DNA from: Rhodocollybia butyracea
Lineage: Eukaryota; Basidiomycota; Agaricomycetes; Agaricales; Omphalotaceae
Assembly (NCBI GenBank): GCA_015501585.1
Contig: JADNRY010000298.1
Span: 1 to 64,000, forward strand
Length of the DNA: 64,000 nucleotides
Direction: 5' to 3'
Shown here: positions 44,938 to 56,371 of the stretch, piece by piece
Layout: each line of letters opens with the position of its first letter
How positions within the stretch are numbered: position 1 is the stretch's first letter
Notes under the pieces: model-generated
The model's input: only the letters and a program-made list of their open reading frames with translations
What the model was told of the DNA's origin: nothing
The model's database searches: none
Translations under genes and position numbers: made by a program

Positions 44938-44973
44938 CACTACGGGAAGGAAAAAACAATGAATTTGATTGTC
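44938..44973. repeat. Left terminal inverted repeat of CACTA element
   Basis: About 36 bases starting CACTACGGGAAGGAAAAA and ending TTTGATTGTC. It pairs with 54775-54809 with one length difference in the A run and one substitution. Confidence 0.88.
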
Positions 44974-45063
44974 TGAGACAATCATTTTTTGAAAAAACAA
45001 TCATTTAGATGGTTTTTTGCCAAACACTCATTTTGATTGTCTTGAGCAAACAATCATTTAGAA

Positions 45064-45238
45064 TGTTAAACCTAGAGGAAGTGACCTAGTCGAGCCCGAG
45101 ATATCCGGGCCGGTTATTATTAGATAACGGCGTATCTTAACCTTATCCCGCTACCTTCTATCACTCGATACTGCAATACACAGTATCTACGAGCTATTAT
45201 ACCAGTCCACAGGACTCTAAACCTTTACAGGTTTAACA
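45064..45238 (+). repeat. 5' LTR
   Basis: 175 bases, TG...CA ends, identical by eye to the copy at 47170-47344. Confidence 0.9.
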
Positions 45239-45252
45239 GGTTATGGGCCCCG
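45239..45252 (+). promoter_or_regulatory. Primer binding site, half-tRNA-iMet type
   Basis: GGTTATGGGCCCC directly follows the 5' LTR. It is complementary to the anticodon stem-loop of initiator tRNA-Met (GGGCCCATAACC), the internal primer site used by copia-like elements, rather than to a tRNA 3' end. Confidence 0.7.
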
Positions 45253-46369
45253 GGAGCCTTAGTTATCCACTGCTTTGCTACACACCCAGGGAAAACCCAG
45301 GGAACCCCTATCTCCGACTTCTTTGAAATCTTGGGATATCGCTGCACTGTTCAAAAGCGATTTATCTTCGCTTTCTAACGCTCCTATAACCACACCAATA
45401 CATCTATTGGATGCATGGATATCATCCCCCCTCAATCTTTCCTCCTCACTTGGAGAAAGCCTTATCCAAATTCCTCCAACTTATCTCAGATTCTGGAATA
45501 TCGCTATCTTATGCAGAAGCGATTCATTCTCGCTTTCTAATGCTCCAGTCTCGCTCCAATCAGTCCAGAAATATCTGAAATATCACCTGGTCTTGAAAAC
45601 CCTATTCAAAACCCTAACTATAACCTTACAGCTCTGATGGAGACACTCCTACATCTAACACAGACAGTATCGCTCCCTCAGATGCTGACAATGTCTGGAG
45701 CAACCAATTACTTGTTATCACGCTAAAATGATCACTTAAAATGATCACTGACCATCCAGAGAAAGGGGGAACTTGATTCATACTCAATTCTCCTGATGGT
45801 CTCTAGCCTAAATATTTGCCAGAACAGCTCTTTATAATCACATCTGCTAGTCATCAGTACCAGAAGTCTCTATCCCAGACTTCTTCCTCTCCACACTCCA
45901 TCCAAACCCTAAATTAACAAACCCTAATTGGTGGAGACTCTGACTACCGAGTACTAACACTACTCCACCCAAAACCCTAACTTTGCAAACCCTATTTGGT
46001 CCACCGAGTGCGCAATGTCTAACGTGCACTCCAGCATCCGAAGAGCACACATGTGACTCAACTAAACCTAACTACACATGGGATGACTCAATCAAACCTG
46101 ACTTCTGCCCCTCTCGGATGTCCTTCTCCTCCTCTGGCATCCATCAGGTCTCAAAATATCATGTTTCTCCCCCCAAAAAACACCACCTCTCTTCATCATT
46201 GCTTCTTCATAATTAAGGAACCTCTTTCTCTTGTTCCCGCCAATTCCTTGAAGGTTCTCTCATTGAACTTCCTGGCCAAGGCCATATCTCCATATCTTCC
46301 ATGCATACTAGACATTGGTCAAGGGGGGGAGACCTGCACAGTGACCAATGTCCAACCTAGCTGAAGTCG

Positions 46370-46790
46370 CACAACTGACAGTCGCATGTTACAATGTCTC
46401 ACTCCTTCTAAACAACCTAACCGAAGTCAAACACTGAAGGTCGCATGCTATGACATCTCATTCCTTCATGAACATTGTCTTCGGATGACTCCAGCCTAAC
46501 TACTGAAGGTCGCACGCTATGACGTCCCATTCCTTCTAAACATTATATTCTCCATACTGGAGTTGAAGAGTTGGGCATAATCCGCCTTCGAGTGTAACCC
46601 ACCTTCAAGCATAACCTTCCATTGGGCATAATCCGCCTTCAAGTGCACAATCAAAGAGTCGAGCGTAACCCACCTTTGGGCATAATCCGCCTTTGAGTGT
46701 AACCCACCTTGGAACATAATTTGCCATTGAGCATAATCCGCCACTGAGCGATAACTATAACCTGCCATTGAGCATCACCTATCCCTGCAT
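46370..46790. repeat. Internal tandem repeats of the LTR element
   Basis: Copies of GAAGGTCGCATGCTATGACA and CATTCCTTC lie near 46430-46540. Then about eight copies of GGCATAATCCGCC(TT)-like units follow over 46570-46750; read on the minus strand they give repeated GGLHSKADYAQ peptides. No known function. Confidence 0.6.
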
Positions 46791-47158
46791 TTTAGCTGGA
46801 ATTGAACAACTGCTAAGTGATCATAATCTATCTTTACACTTGCATCACTGACTTAACACTAAGCAAATGTATCCCTCCGTTTTTTTCACTTTGGAGTATC
46901 CAACTTGGTTATGCAAAGGATGTAATAACTCTGGGACATTGGTGCGCTGAGGTCACACTCAGTAGCATGGGTTTTTTTGGTGATTTGGGTACTGAGGAGT
47001 GCCTCTTTCACTGTCCCAAGTTTTGCAAGAGCCTGAGGGCCACAGTGCGGTTACGCCTGTAATGAAAACTTGGGTTTTCCCTAATGTCTTTCCTTGGCGC
47101 GAGTTCAGCACATTCCATTATATTTTTTTACTTATAATTGACGCGTACTCGACGGCGG

Positions 47159-47169
47159 TCAAGGGGGGG
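47159..47169 (+). promoter_or_regulatory. Polypurine tract
   Basis: AAGGGGGGG immediately before the 3' LTR, the expected primer for plus-strand DNA synthesis. Confidence 0.8.
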
Positions 47170-47344
47170 TGTTAAACCTAGAGGAAGTGACCTAGTCGAG
47201 CCCGAGATATCCGGGCCGGTTATTATTAGATAACGGCGTATCTTAACCTTATCCCGCTACCTTCTATCACTCGATACTGCAATACACAGTATCTACGAGC
47301 TATTATACCAGTCCACAGGACTCTAAACCTTTACAGGTTTAACA
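47170..47344 (+). repeat. 3' LTR
   Basis: 175 bases, identical by eye to the 5' LTR, followed by the target duplication TAGAA. Confidence 0.9.
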
Positions 47345-50149
47345 TAGAATGCCACAGTTTAAGGCAATCATTTGGATTGCCAACTATTAAGGACAATCAA
47401 AATGATTGTCTTGAGCAAACAATCATTTAAAGTGCCCAACCCAAGACAATCAGTGAGATTGCCTCCTATTGATGACAATCATTTGGATTGCCTTGGGCAG
47501 CCAATCATTTAGAGTGCCAAGAGTTAAAACAATCATTCAGAGCACCTACTATCAAACACAATCATTTGGAATGTCATAGTTTACAAGACAATCATTTTCT
47601 GAGGATTGAATAATTTAACAAGTATTTGAGCAAGTTTCATTACTGGTGACCTGTAACACGGGTAAGTTAGCTGGAGGTCACATGAACATGCTGCGCAACA
47701 CATAAGTGTATGTTATTTACATTCGGAGAATTGCCCAAGAGGGTATTTCTGAGTATATAAAAGGGTGTACATTTTGCTTAAAAGTTAAATCTCCTTCTCT
47801 CGCTCTCACCCTCCTTTGCATTCCTGCAGAAGTGTTCAGTCAGCCAAAGGCTCCCTTGGTGCATGGGGACCTGCTATCAGTATTGCGGATCCTTCAAAGG
47901 TGTGTCGATTTTACTTCAGGCGGCAGGCCGCCTTGATTACAGCAATTTTATTAGGCAGAAAGTGGGGCCTATATTCCTTTAGACAGCAATGAAGCTGCTT
48001 TCTCTCTAGTGGTAGTTTTGTTTGCTGTTTGAGGTGGAGAACTCCATCTGTTTATTGGTGCAGCAGCCGATACAGTAGTCCCCCACATTCTCAGTGCTCC
48101 AGTGGCTTTTTGAGGACATACAAATTCACATATGAGGGCAGGGGTTTGGAGCTACAGTACTGCACAAGGTAAGACCAAAATGGCTTCAATTGTAGTTTAT
48201 GCTCACTCCCTGCGTCCAGACTGAAGCCGCCAATATCTCACTAGCACAGATCTACAATATTGGGAAGAAGAGTGTGCTTCAAAAAGTAGCAAATAAGGTG
48301 AGCTAGTCAATATGTATCATCCAAGTAGTTTATTTATATGCACTCAGTTCATACTGGGGTTCAGGGATTATTGTGGGCGAAATGCAAGAATTCATCTCAT
48401 TCACTGCATACAAAGCCCCAAAAACCATTTCTGTGTGTTTGCTGATAACTCTCAGCTGACTCCTGAGATGGGTACATTATTTGCCATGACAATGGTACAT
48501 TCCGAATCGCCGTTGAAGTAAGATAAAATAATTCAAGCGAAGATCTTTCAAGGTGTCCAGTCGGGTCCAATGTGGTGATAGTAGTAAATTGCACTTCCAA
48601 GATATTAAACCTAAGAAGTGGGCTAGAGTAGATAATAATAGTAACACAGTGAGCTTAACACTTAGCTCAACACTTGTTGCACTTGCTGGCAACATTGTAG
48701 TCATGCAATATAAGAGTTACAGAACATAAGGCAGCAATTGGGAGAAGGAAGAAAGGTGATCAAAGAGAGGGGAAAAATTTTGATAAAAAGAGAGGCAAAA
48801 AATGGATCAAATCTACAAGGATGCAAAGGTACACAAATGTAGCCAAGTTTCCAAGCTAATAAAATAGTAAAACTTGTGCGGAGAGATCAGATATAGGTAC
48901 AGAACAGTCCAGTGGAAAGGGAAAGTACTTCAGCCTTCCAGACTTCTGAGGGGAAAGACAGGATACACAAGACATGAAAACAGAGCCTCCCACCTAGCTC
49001 AGTCAGTGAGGAAGAATAGAGTGACCAAATCCAAGCATCACGGCTTGATCACGGCTCAGATGTGCTCTGACAACTGTTATCTACACCCTAGGAGGTACAG
49101 AGCGGCTTTGGGATAAGGAATAATGGATCAAGGATCAACACTAAGATCATATAAATGACAGATGAAACATGTGAGAATAATAAACACCCAATTCCAAAGC
49201 ACTGGATTTTTGTATGGCCTAGCCATTCCGGCCAACGCAAGAGTAGGTGCAATGCATCCCTTGGAGATAGTCCTGGACAAGGGAGCCCAATGCGGGATGG
49301 CTGGAACGATATTGATTATTGGAACAGTGATCTTGACAGTGATGCGGCGTGAAGAGATTGTAAAGAGACCGTCAGGAGACTGATGTGGACTGTATAACCT
49401 CAGGGGGGCATCACCCATAAGAGAAACAGAACTGGAGGGAAACCAGCGCACAGGATTGAAACTTGTTGCAGCACCGACCATCGCAGCGCCGGCTCTGCCC
49501 ATATGAACTACCTCCAAGACCAATGGTAGCTACTTTATCCTACAACAGCTCATGGAACGTATGATTGTTTCCCAAAGCCAGTGCATGCAACACCACCCTT
49601 GACTTATTGCTGACCTACTTAGTATGACATTTGATGCTCAATGTTCTAGATCAGTAACCCGATTAGAGTAGTTTAACCAGAGGGCCGGTTAAAAATCAAG
49701 TTTAATGCTCTAGATATGTCTTGACTAGTGATGGTGAGCTCCCCATCATTCCGAGTGGATGGAGCGGCGGGTTAGCTGCATATAACCTTCAGCACATACA
49801 GACATCTTCTGTCACTGCGACACCTAGTACACGCAATGTGCCTCCTCACTTACAAGCTACTCACCCAACAGTTTTGATGTATGATAACTCCGAGGTACTT
49901 ACAGCGACTAGACATGCACTACCTTCGATTCCCAAGCCTATTTCATGACTGGAGACTTCAAAGAACTCGAGTGCAAACCGTTCCGAGTGAGCTAAGACCA
50001 CCATATCGACTCCCCCACTTCAGAAAATTATTACTCCAGCGCCTCAGGCATGGCACAAAGTGTCTCACCACTGGTTTCATATTACTGACAAGTCTACCAT
50101 GTTCCTAGGTGTTCCCAGAGGGGCCATTAGCATTTACAGTAACCCCCAT

Positions 50150-50330
50150 GCAGTCACCTGCAGTCACCCAGAACAGTCACCCAGCAGTCACCCAGCAGTC
50201 ACCCAGCAGTCACCCAGCAGTCACCCAGCAGTCACCCAGCAGTCACCCAGCAGTCACCCTATGGCTAAATGCAGTCACCCCAACAGTCACCTTAGGGCCA
50301 AATGCAGTCACCCTAGCAGCCGCCCAATTA
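50150..50330. repeat. 11-bp minisatellite (CAGTCACCCAG)
   Basis: About nine to twelve head-to-tail copies of CAGTCACCCAG, the last ones degenerate (CAACAGTCACCTTAGGGC). Confidence 0.85.
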
Positions 50331-50764
50331 ATTATATATGTAACATGAAAAACAGCAATATATCCTGTATCCTGTGTACTAAGTGTACCCGACTGTAGTG
50401 ATTCCTAATGTCCAGCCTCTGGACAAAATATTCAATTCAGACTCTGCATAATTAGTGTTTCATCACTCTTTACACTTTTTCACCCGATTCTTTTCCTATC
50501 CATATGTTGGAGATATTGACGTCAGCCAAGCAATTGGTTTGCTTGCCGAAGTTTATCCTACCGATATTTCTCCTGTGGAGCTTATATGTTTTATCCTATG
50601 TTTTATGATATATTTCTCCGTATGTTTACGTTTAACTCAAGTTTAACTATGATTAATGTTTACACTGAGCATTCTAAGGTGTTACTAAGTGCACAGCATG
50701 ATTTAGCTATTTAATCCATTTTTCAGAAATAACAATCACCTTTGAGCCATCTACCCTTTAAACA

Positions 50765-51180
50765 TTTACAGTCACCCTGCAGTCACCTTTGAGGCATTTT
50801 ACAGTCACCCAACAGTCACCTTTGGTATGTTTACAGTCACTCAGCAGTCACCTTTGATGTATTTACAGTCACCCAGCAGTTACCTTTGAGATATTTGCAG
50901 TCACCCTGCAGTCACCTTTGGGATATTTACAGTCACCCAGCAGTCACCTTTGAGGTATTTCCAGTCACCCTGCAGTCACTTTTGAGATATTTACAGTCAC
51001 CCTGCAGTCACCTTTGGGATATTTGCAGTCACCCTGCAGTCACCTTTGGGATATTTGCAGTCACACTGCAGTCACCTTTGGGATATTTACAGTCACCCAG
51101 CAGTCACCTTTGAAGTATTTGCAGTCACCCAGCAGTCACTTTTGAGATATTTGCGGTCACCCTGCAATCACCTTTGAGAC
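50765..51180. repeat. 32-bp minisatellite sharing the CAGTCACC core
   Basis: About twelve copies of a 32-base unit made of a 21-base part (CAGTCACCTTTGGGATATTTG) and an 11-base part (CAGTCACCCTG). Both contain the CAGTCACC core of the array at 50.15 kb. A further cluster lies at 51391-51433 and ends in an inverted copy (GGGGGTGACTG). Confidence 0.85.
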
Positions 51181-53924
51181 ACCAACAGTAGTCTTTGTCA
51201 TTTGAGACTGTATCATAACAAAATACTACAGAAGAGCAAGTCTGATATTAAATTTGGACTGTCCACAGGTCCCGGTTGTAGGAATATTGCATATCAGAGT
51301 TTAAGGTCACATGAAATGTTAAGTTGGGTCATATACTTAATAAATGTACAGTCTAATGCAACAAAGTGCAGTAAGATTCATCAAATTTACAGTCACCTTG
51401 CAGTCACCCGCAGTCACCGTTACTGCGGGGGTGACTGTAAATGTTCTATGCCCTTCCCAGAGCTTCGGAAAATTTCCTAGGAGGTTCTAGGGATGTTACA
51501 ATGACAGATATCGGGTCGACAAGGAGTTCTATTAAGCCTGACAATTACTGGCTGACACAAACTCGAGTTTATCTAGAGAAGCACGCAGTTTAATTCCTGA
51601 GCCCCAATCCAGACTGGATACTTTGAATATCATTAGACGCGAGTCCATTATTTGACTTGATTTGACTGGAGTTTGTGTACCACTGGTGCTCACTGCTGGC
51701 AACCAGTGGAGAAGGGTTTGTGATGTTCTCTGATGAGCCTCATGAATCGTGGGCAACAGTGTTGCCCCATTTCTTTGTATTCGAAGCAGCCAGATTGGCC
51801 CAAATTTTGGGAACAGGTGCTGGTGCACGAGAAAGTGATGGCGCGGCAGCAACAGGAGCATCAGGAGGTGGTGTTGGTGCAATATCTGCAGGAGGTGCAG
51901 GAGATTTTGACACTGGAGCCACCGATTGCTCCACAATTTATGCAAGAGCTGGGACCACGGGGCCTCATGCAGGTCGCTTCCTTGATGTGTCAGAATACCT
52001 GAAAATGCCATCAGTCCACCCGCCAATGGATGAGCGGTGTATCAATTACCTCCTTGGTGGCTGGCATGAACTGATAATTTTGTTCCCTTATGCTGGCCAT
52101 ACTCATATTACACCATTGCCTCTAAAACATGTTGTCTTTACCCTAGACTGATTTGAGGACTGGGGCTTTTTGGGAACTATTACTTCTATTACAGATCTGA
52201 TTCAATTATCCATGCAGGCCCCTCTATCTGTTTTGTACACCACTATTGCCTACCCTTGTTGCTCAAGTTTGAATATTACTCACATCGAGACGAGACGCCT
52301 GAGCATGTCTTCTGTCAATATGTCGCTCTACTCCCCCAGCCCAAAATCTCTTTGGTGATCCCGCATCGTCATCTGCCAAAAGATGTGGACATCTAGGGTC
52401 TGGGCGCATGCTATCCTTGCTTGCACAAATACTAATTTGCCTTCCGTGAATTTTGCCGGACATCTTAGGCACGGAAGAAGGCATAGTGGACGCATTTGGA
52501 GCCTAACAGTTCCCCACGCCTTAGCATACTTCCTTACATACCGTGACGTGGTATTAAAAATTGTGACTGAAGGCTGGTGCCGCAGGCAGTACAATGTTGT
52601 TCGAATTGGTGGACTTGGAATGTGCGCGGGATGGCCGGAACAATCGGAATGAATGGAACGAGTTTGACAGATCACAGATCACATGATTGACATGTTGAAC
52701 TTACCGCAGTACCACCAACTTACAACCAACCGCTATCAACGCCAACCACTGCATGGATGCCTTCCACTTATGTCGTTGAGTGGACCAGTCTCCAGGGAAT
52801 TTCTCTTGGCCTTCGAAGCATCGTACAGATAGATCCAAATACAACACTGTCTTGGTGGGTAAAGCGGAGTTGCTGGTTTTGACGAGGAAAGATCGTACAG
52901 TGATTTAATATCCAACTGTCTATGTGGTGCCAACACTCTGTCTACTTGTGCATTTTACAACCTCCCTGGAACAATTATACATAAGTTAGGGAAGTTTAGT
53001 GCCAATGTGTCGAAAATGTCGGGGCAAAGGGTTGTCCAGACTGGATTCTTGTGTGAGTTTCTCGTATCTCTGTTTTCCCCCATTGCTTACCAACTCATTG
53101 TTAGCCACAACATCTATTTTGTCGGTACAGTCCCCCAGGTGAGGGACCGTGGCCACCGTTTACACCCACAACGGAAACGGATATGTCATCTTCAAGATCC
53201 CAACAATCCATCAACCACTTTACGCAGGTCATTCTCCCTCCGTCTATCTACCATGGATCCTCAGAAAGTATTGAGAGCTCCAGGAACACACTCCCCATGT
53301 TGTGCATGCCTCCATAAGCCAGCGCGCGCTTCTTCCTCTTGCTGGAGCTGCCGTCGGGTAAGCAGGTTTCTTAATGTTTGCCTTCAAACTGTCTAACCTG
53401 TAATCACAGTTGGACCCGTCAGCGGGACCATGCCGGAGGTCCCACCAACACCGTTGCTGAAGGTGAAGTTTTTGGCAACAACCAAACACTCCTCCGTCTC
53501 TTTCATTCATCTGGTGAACTCTGTTGGCGGCTGGATAGTCTTGACGTAGTGCCGGCCGCCTTCGAAAGCACTGTTGGCCGCTCAAGCTGTGCAACAAACG
53601 CTTCTTCTCCCTTGGTCCCTCAGCTCCCCGCCCGATACGCTCTTGCATTGTCGCCAGTCAAACGGTGGCAGGCCAACGCCTTCATGCGCTGATACCCGGG
53701 CTGTGCGGATGCACACGTTTATTTCCTCTGATTGTCGTTCTCTCATCCTCACCGGCGGCCATGCTGGAAGCCATCATTCTCACAAACTCCCTCCCACCCA
53801 TTCCCTTGACTTCCGTTCGGTATGTTTTTTCCATCCAATGATCTCCAAGTATTGCTCAAGGATCTTCCTACGTCGGCTGCCCAGCTCAAGACCGATTCCT
53901 CCCCGCCTTAATGAAAAGGTAAGT

Positions 53925-54165
53925 TCTGCATTTGTTCCGCATATCTCTTTGTTTGTTCCGCGTATATCTTCATTCGTTTTGTGTGTATCTTCATTCGTTT
54001 TGCGTATACCTTCATTCGTTCCGCATATTCTTTGTTTGTTCTGCGTATATCTTAGTTCGTTCTGTGTATCTCTTCATTTGTTCTGCGTATCCCTTTGTTT
54101 GTTCTCTGTATCTCTTTGTTTGTTCTGTGTATCACTTCGTTTGTTCCGCCTATCTCTTTGTTCAA
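53925..54165. repeat. Minisatellite near the right end of the CACTA element
   Basis: About ten copies of a 20-24 base unit TTTGTTCTGCGTATCTC with variants (TTCGTTTTGTGTATCTTCA). Read in frame it gives repeated SFCVYLH-like peptides, so nearby open frames are artefacts of the repeat. Confidence 0.8.
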
Positions 54166-54774
54166 TCTTCCAAGTCAGCATTTCCCCATTTATGCGGTTC
54201 TCTAATCAGTAGTGTAGTGTAGAAAATATACTTTTACTGCTATATAAGACCCTCCAAAAGATGATGTAGCACACCCTAAATGATTGCTATAAACACTCAG
54301 AAAGAGTGCCCATGACAGTTCCAATGATTGTTCAAAGCACTCAGAGTGATTGCTGGGCAATCCAAATGATTGTCTCAAGACACTGTGACCCATTTCCAAA
54401 AACAATCATTTTGAGTGTCCTGAACAGTCAATTTAAGTGTTTCATACCATCATTTGAAGTGTTTTTGACAATCATTTAGATTGTTCAAAACTGTTATATA
54501 GAGTGGTTCAGACTATCATAATGAAAGGCTAGGACAATCATTGAAAGTAGTTCAGACAACCCTTAAGAGTGATTTAGACAATCAATAAGATTGGTTCAGA
54601 CAACCTTTAAGAGTGATTTAGATAATCAATAAGATTGATTCAGACAATCAATGAGGTTGGTTCAAACAATCAATATAAAGGTGTAAGACAATCTTTTTGA
54701 GTAAACTGGACAATCATTAAGAATGGTTCAGACAATCAATATGAGTGCAAGACAATCATTTAGATTGTGTTTTG

Positions 54775-54809
54775 GACAATCAAATTAATTGTTTTTCCTT
54801 CCCGTAGTG
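54775..54809. repeat. Right terminal inverted repeat of CACTA element
   Basis: The inverted partner of the left end, closing with TTTTTCCTTCCCGTAGTG. It is followed by CTGT, the same four bases that precede the left end. Confidence 0.88.
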
Positions 54810-56371
54810 CTGTAAAATAAAGAAGACGACGCGTCCACAGACCACGCAGCCTTATCAAGTAGCGAGTGATGGAAATAACGGTAAGAAAACACTTATCTTT
54901 GATTATATATCCATGTCGCTACACCGTAGACAACGATGGACACTCAAAAAGACTGGCTTGTTGGCCTCTGAGGTGACAGTTCTGGACGAAGGGGGAAAAG
55001 TATAGATTTCTACTCAACAGTCTACTTTATATGACAGCAAAGTAGCTACATAATATAAGCAAACAAAGAAAAGAAGTATAATGATGATGTGATTGAAAAG
55101 AAAGTTTATTAACCTCGAGTTGGACCAATCTGTTCCCCGAGATCCTCAATCAGCAAATAGGATCGGGATGCCACTTGGCGCAATCCCCCAACACCAGCTA
55201 ACAGAGTGGACAAAGCTCTGTAGCTTATACAACACTTGCTCAAGGTATTGCAATGTCGGTGGCGGTCCAGATCCTGTTGCCAATCCAGTATCTGGATCCT
55301 GTACCGGCCAATATACTATAATAAAGTAGAGTATCAATGAAAATGGGGAGAATGGATTATCGATGAGAGGGCTAAATAGCCCTACTACAATGGAGGGAAG
55401 GAAACACGAAATACGGATATGAATGTGAGAGACGCAATGACGGCCGGGAGCAAAGAAGATAACACTCCCACATTCTTGGCCGGCCTTATCACCTTGCTAT
55501 CTTATCCGAAGATAAGCCCCTTTGGGAACTTATCACGGAACTCTCAAGATCTCATCCTTATATACCCCAACTCCTTCTCTTGTGCCAGATTATCCCAGTT
55601 CGTTGTTTCTCATGCAGTAAAGTGATTGGAGACAAGTGGAATGTGTACTTGGAGCATTTGGCGAAGGATATGACTGAAGGGTGAGTAAAATATGACTACT
55701 GAGCTGCATACTACAACCTTATCATCCATTTTGCTTCCTTTTTTCATTTTCTTTGTGTGTTAGAGATGCGCTGGATGCACTGCAACTAAAATGTTACTGT
55801 TGCTGATGAATGGTGCTAACTCATGTCATGTCATGCCCTAGGCATATACAGACTGCCAACGCTTCCCACTTACAGTTACATAACCCGCTCCCGCCGCATT
55901 TCTGGTTCTGATACACTTCCACTTTGCTTCCATCTTACTTTTTCCTTCACTGGACACTTTCTATGAACCCGCCAATCCATTCCCAATCATTCTTACAATC
56001 ATACATATGCTTTATGCCCATCCCGCCGCTTCCGCTTATGTCTATCATTGCCTTTTCATCCCTTGTACTTCTTTTGGCTATTCTTGTCTTTTCTACTCTT
56101 GAATTATTACTTATTGCTACTCTGGTCCTCGAGTACCCTTTATATAGTTCTGTACCATGTCAAGTACAGTAGATTGGAAATATTGCTTAACCCTTGACTC
56201 GTGTGCTCTTATTCATTTCTTTAACTCTGTTTCTTCACTCCATCGTTTTCACAACCTCTGCAATTTACTATCATCTGTTTGGTTCCGCTCTGTTTGCGCT
56301 GCATCAGGTCAGCTACTGCTTGACCTTCCACTTCTGCTCATATTGCTATCAAAGCCGCTTGCACTTAGTGA
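54810..56371. other. Gene-poor stretch between mobile elements
   Basis: No gene recognised. The composition and scattered short open frames suggest decayed repeats. No long terminal repeats or inverted ends were found here. Confidence 0.4.

Larger units (their letters stand above)
45064..47344 (+). mobile_element. LTR retroelement without gag-pol (TRIM/LARD-like, copia-type primer site), nested in CACTA
   Basis: Two 175-bp direct repeats (45064-45238 and 47170-47344) begin TGTTAAACC and end GGTTTAACA. The 5-bp duplication TAGAA flanks the element (45059-45063 and 47345-47349). A primer binding site follows the left LTR and a polypurine tract precedes the right one. The internal 1.9 kb contains only short unrelated open frames and repeats; no protease, integrase, reverse transcriptase or RNase H motif was found. 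It must therefore rely on proteins from another element. The two LTRs read identically base for base, so the insertion is recent. It sits inside the left subterminal region of the CACTA element and is younger than it. Confidence 0.88.
47620..54200. other. Interior of the CACTA element, no recognisable transposase
   Basis: Open frames exist at 49128-49523 (minus, hydrophobic end), 51675-52151 (plus), 51733-52002 (plus, helical, PDWPKFWEQVLVHEKVMARQ) and 53007-54212 (plus, several frames, MPEVPPTPLLKVKFL). None shows a motif I know, and exon chains could not be fixed. One or more may be captured host gene fragments. Long sections are minisatellite. Confidence 0.45.
44938..54809. mobile_element. 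Large CACTA-type element, about 9.9 kb including a nested retroelement
   Basis: The left end CACTACGGGAAGGAAAAA (44938 on) continues to AATTTGATTGTC. The right end, read inverted from 54809, begins CACTACGGGAAGGAAAAA and also continues to AATTTGATTGTC, a terminal inverted repeat of about 35 bases. A 4-bp direct repeat CTGT flanks it (44934-44937 and 54810-54813). Subterminal regions (44938-45060, 47350-47620 and 54270-54800) are packed with GACAATCATTT-like units in both orientations, as expected for CACTA transposase binding. Removing the nested LTR element leaves about 7.6 kb. No transposase was recognised inside, so it is probably non-autonomous. Confidence 0.88.

Noticed and set aside
45275..45637. 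120-residue frame after the primer binding site as a Gag protein
   Set aside because: No Gag or zinc-knuckle motif, and the internal region is otherwise non-coding.
49128..49523. 131-residue minus frame with a hydrophobic end inside the CACTA element
   Set aside because: No start context, motif or splice support; likely a chance frame.
50150..51180. CRISPR-like regular repeats
   Set aside because: Units are contiguous tandem repeats without unique spacers, in a eukaryotic genome; they are minisatellites.
53932..54222. Apparent Cys/Phe/Val-rich membrane-like protein
   Set aside because: It is the translation of a minisatellite array, not a conserved protein.
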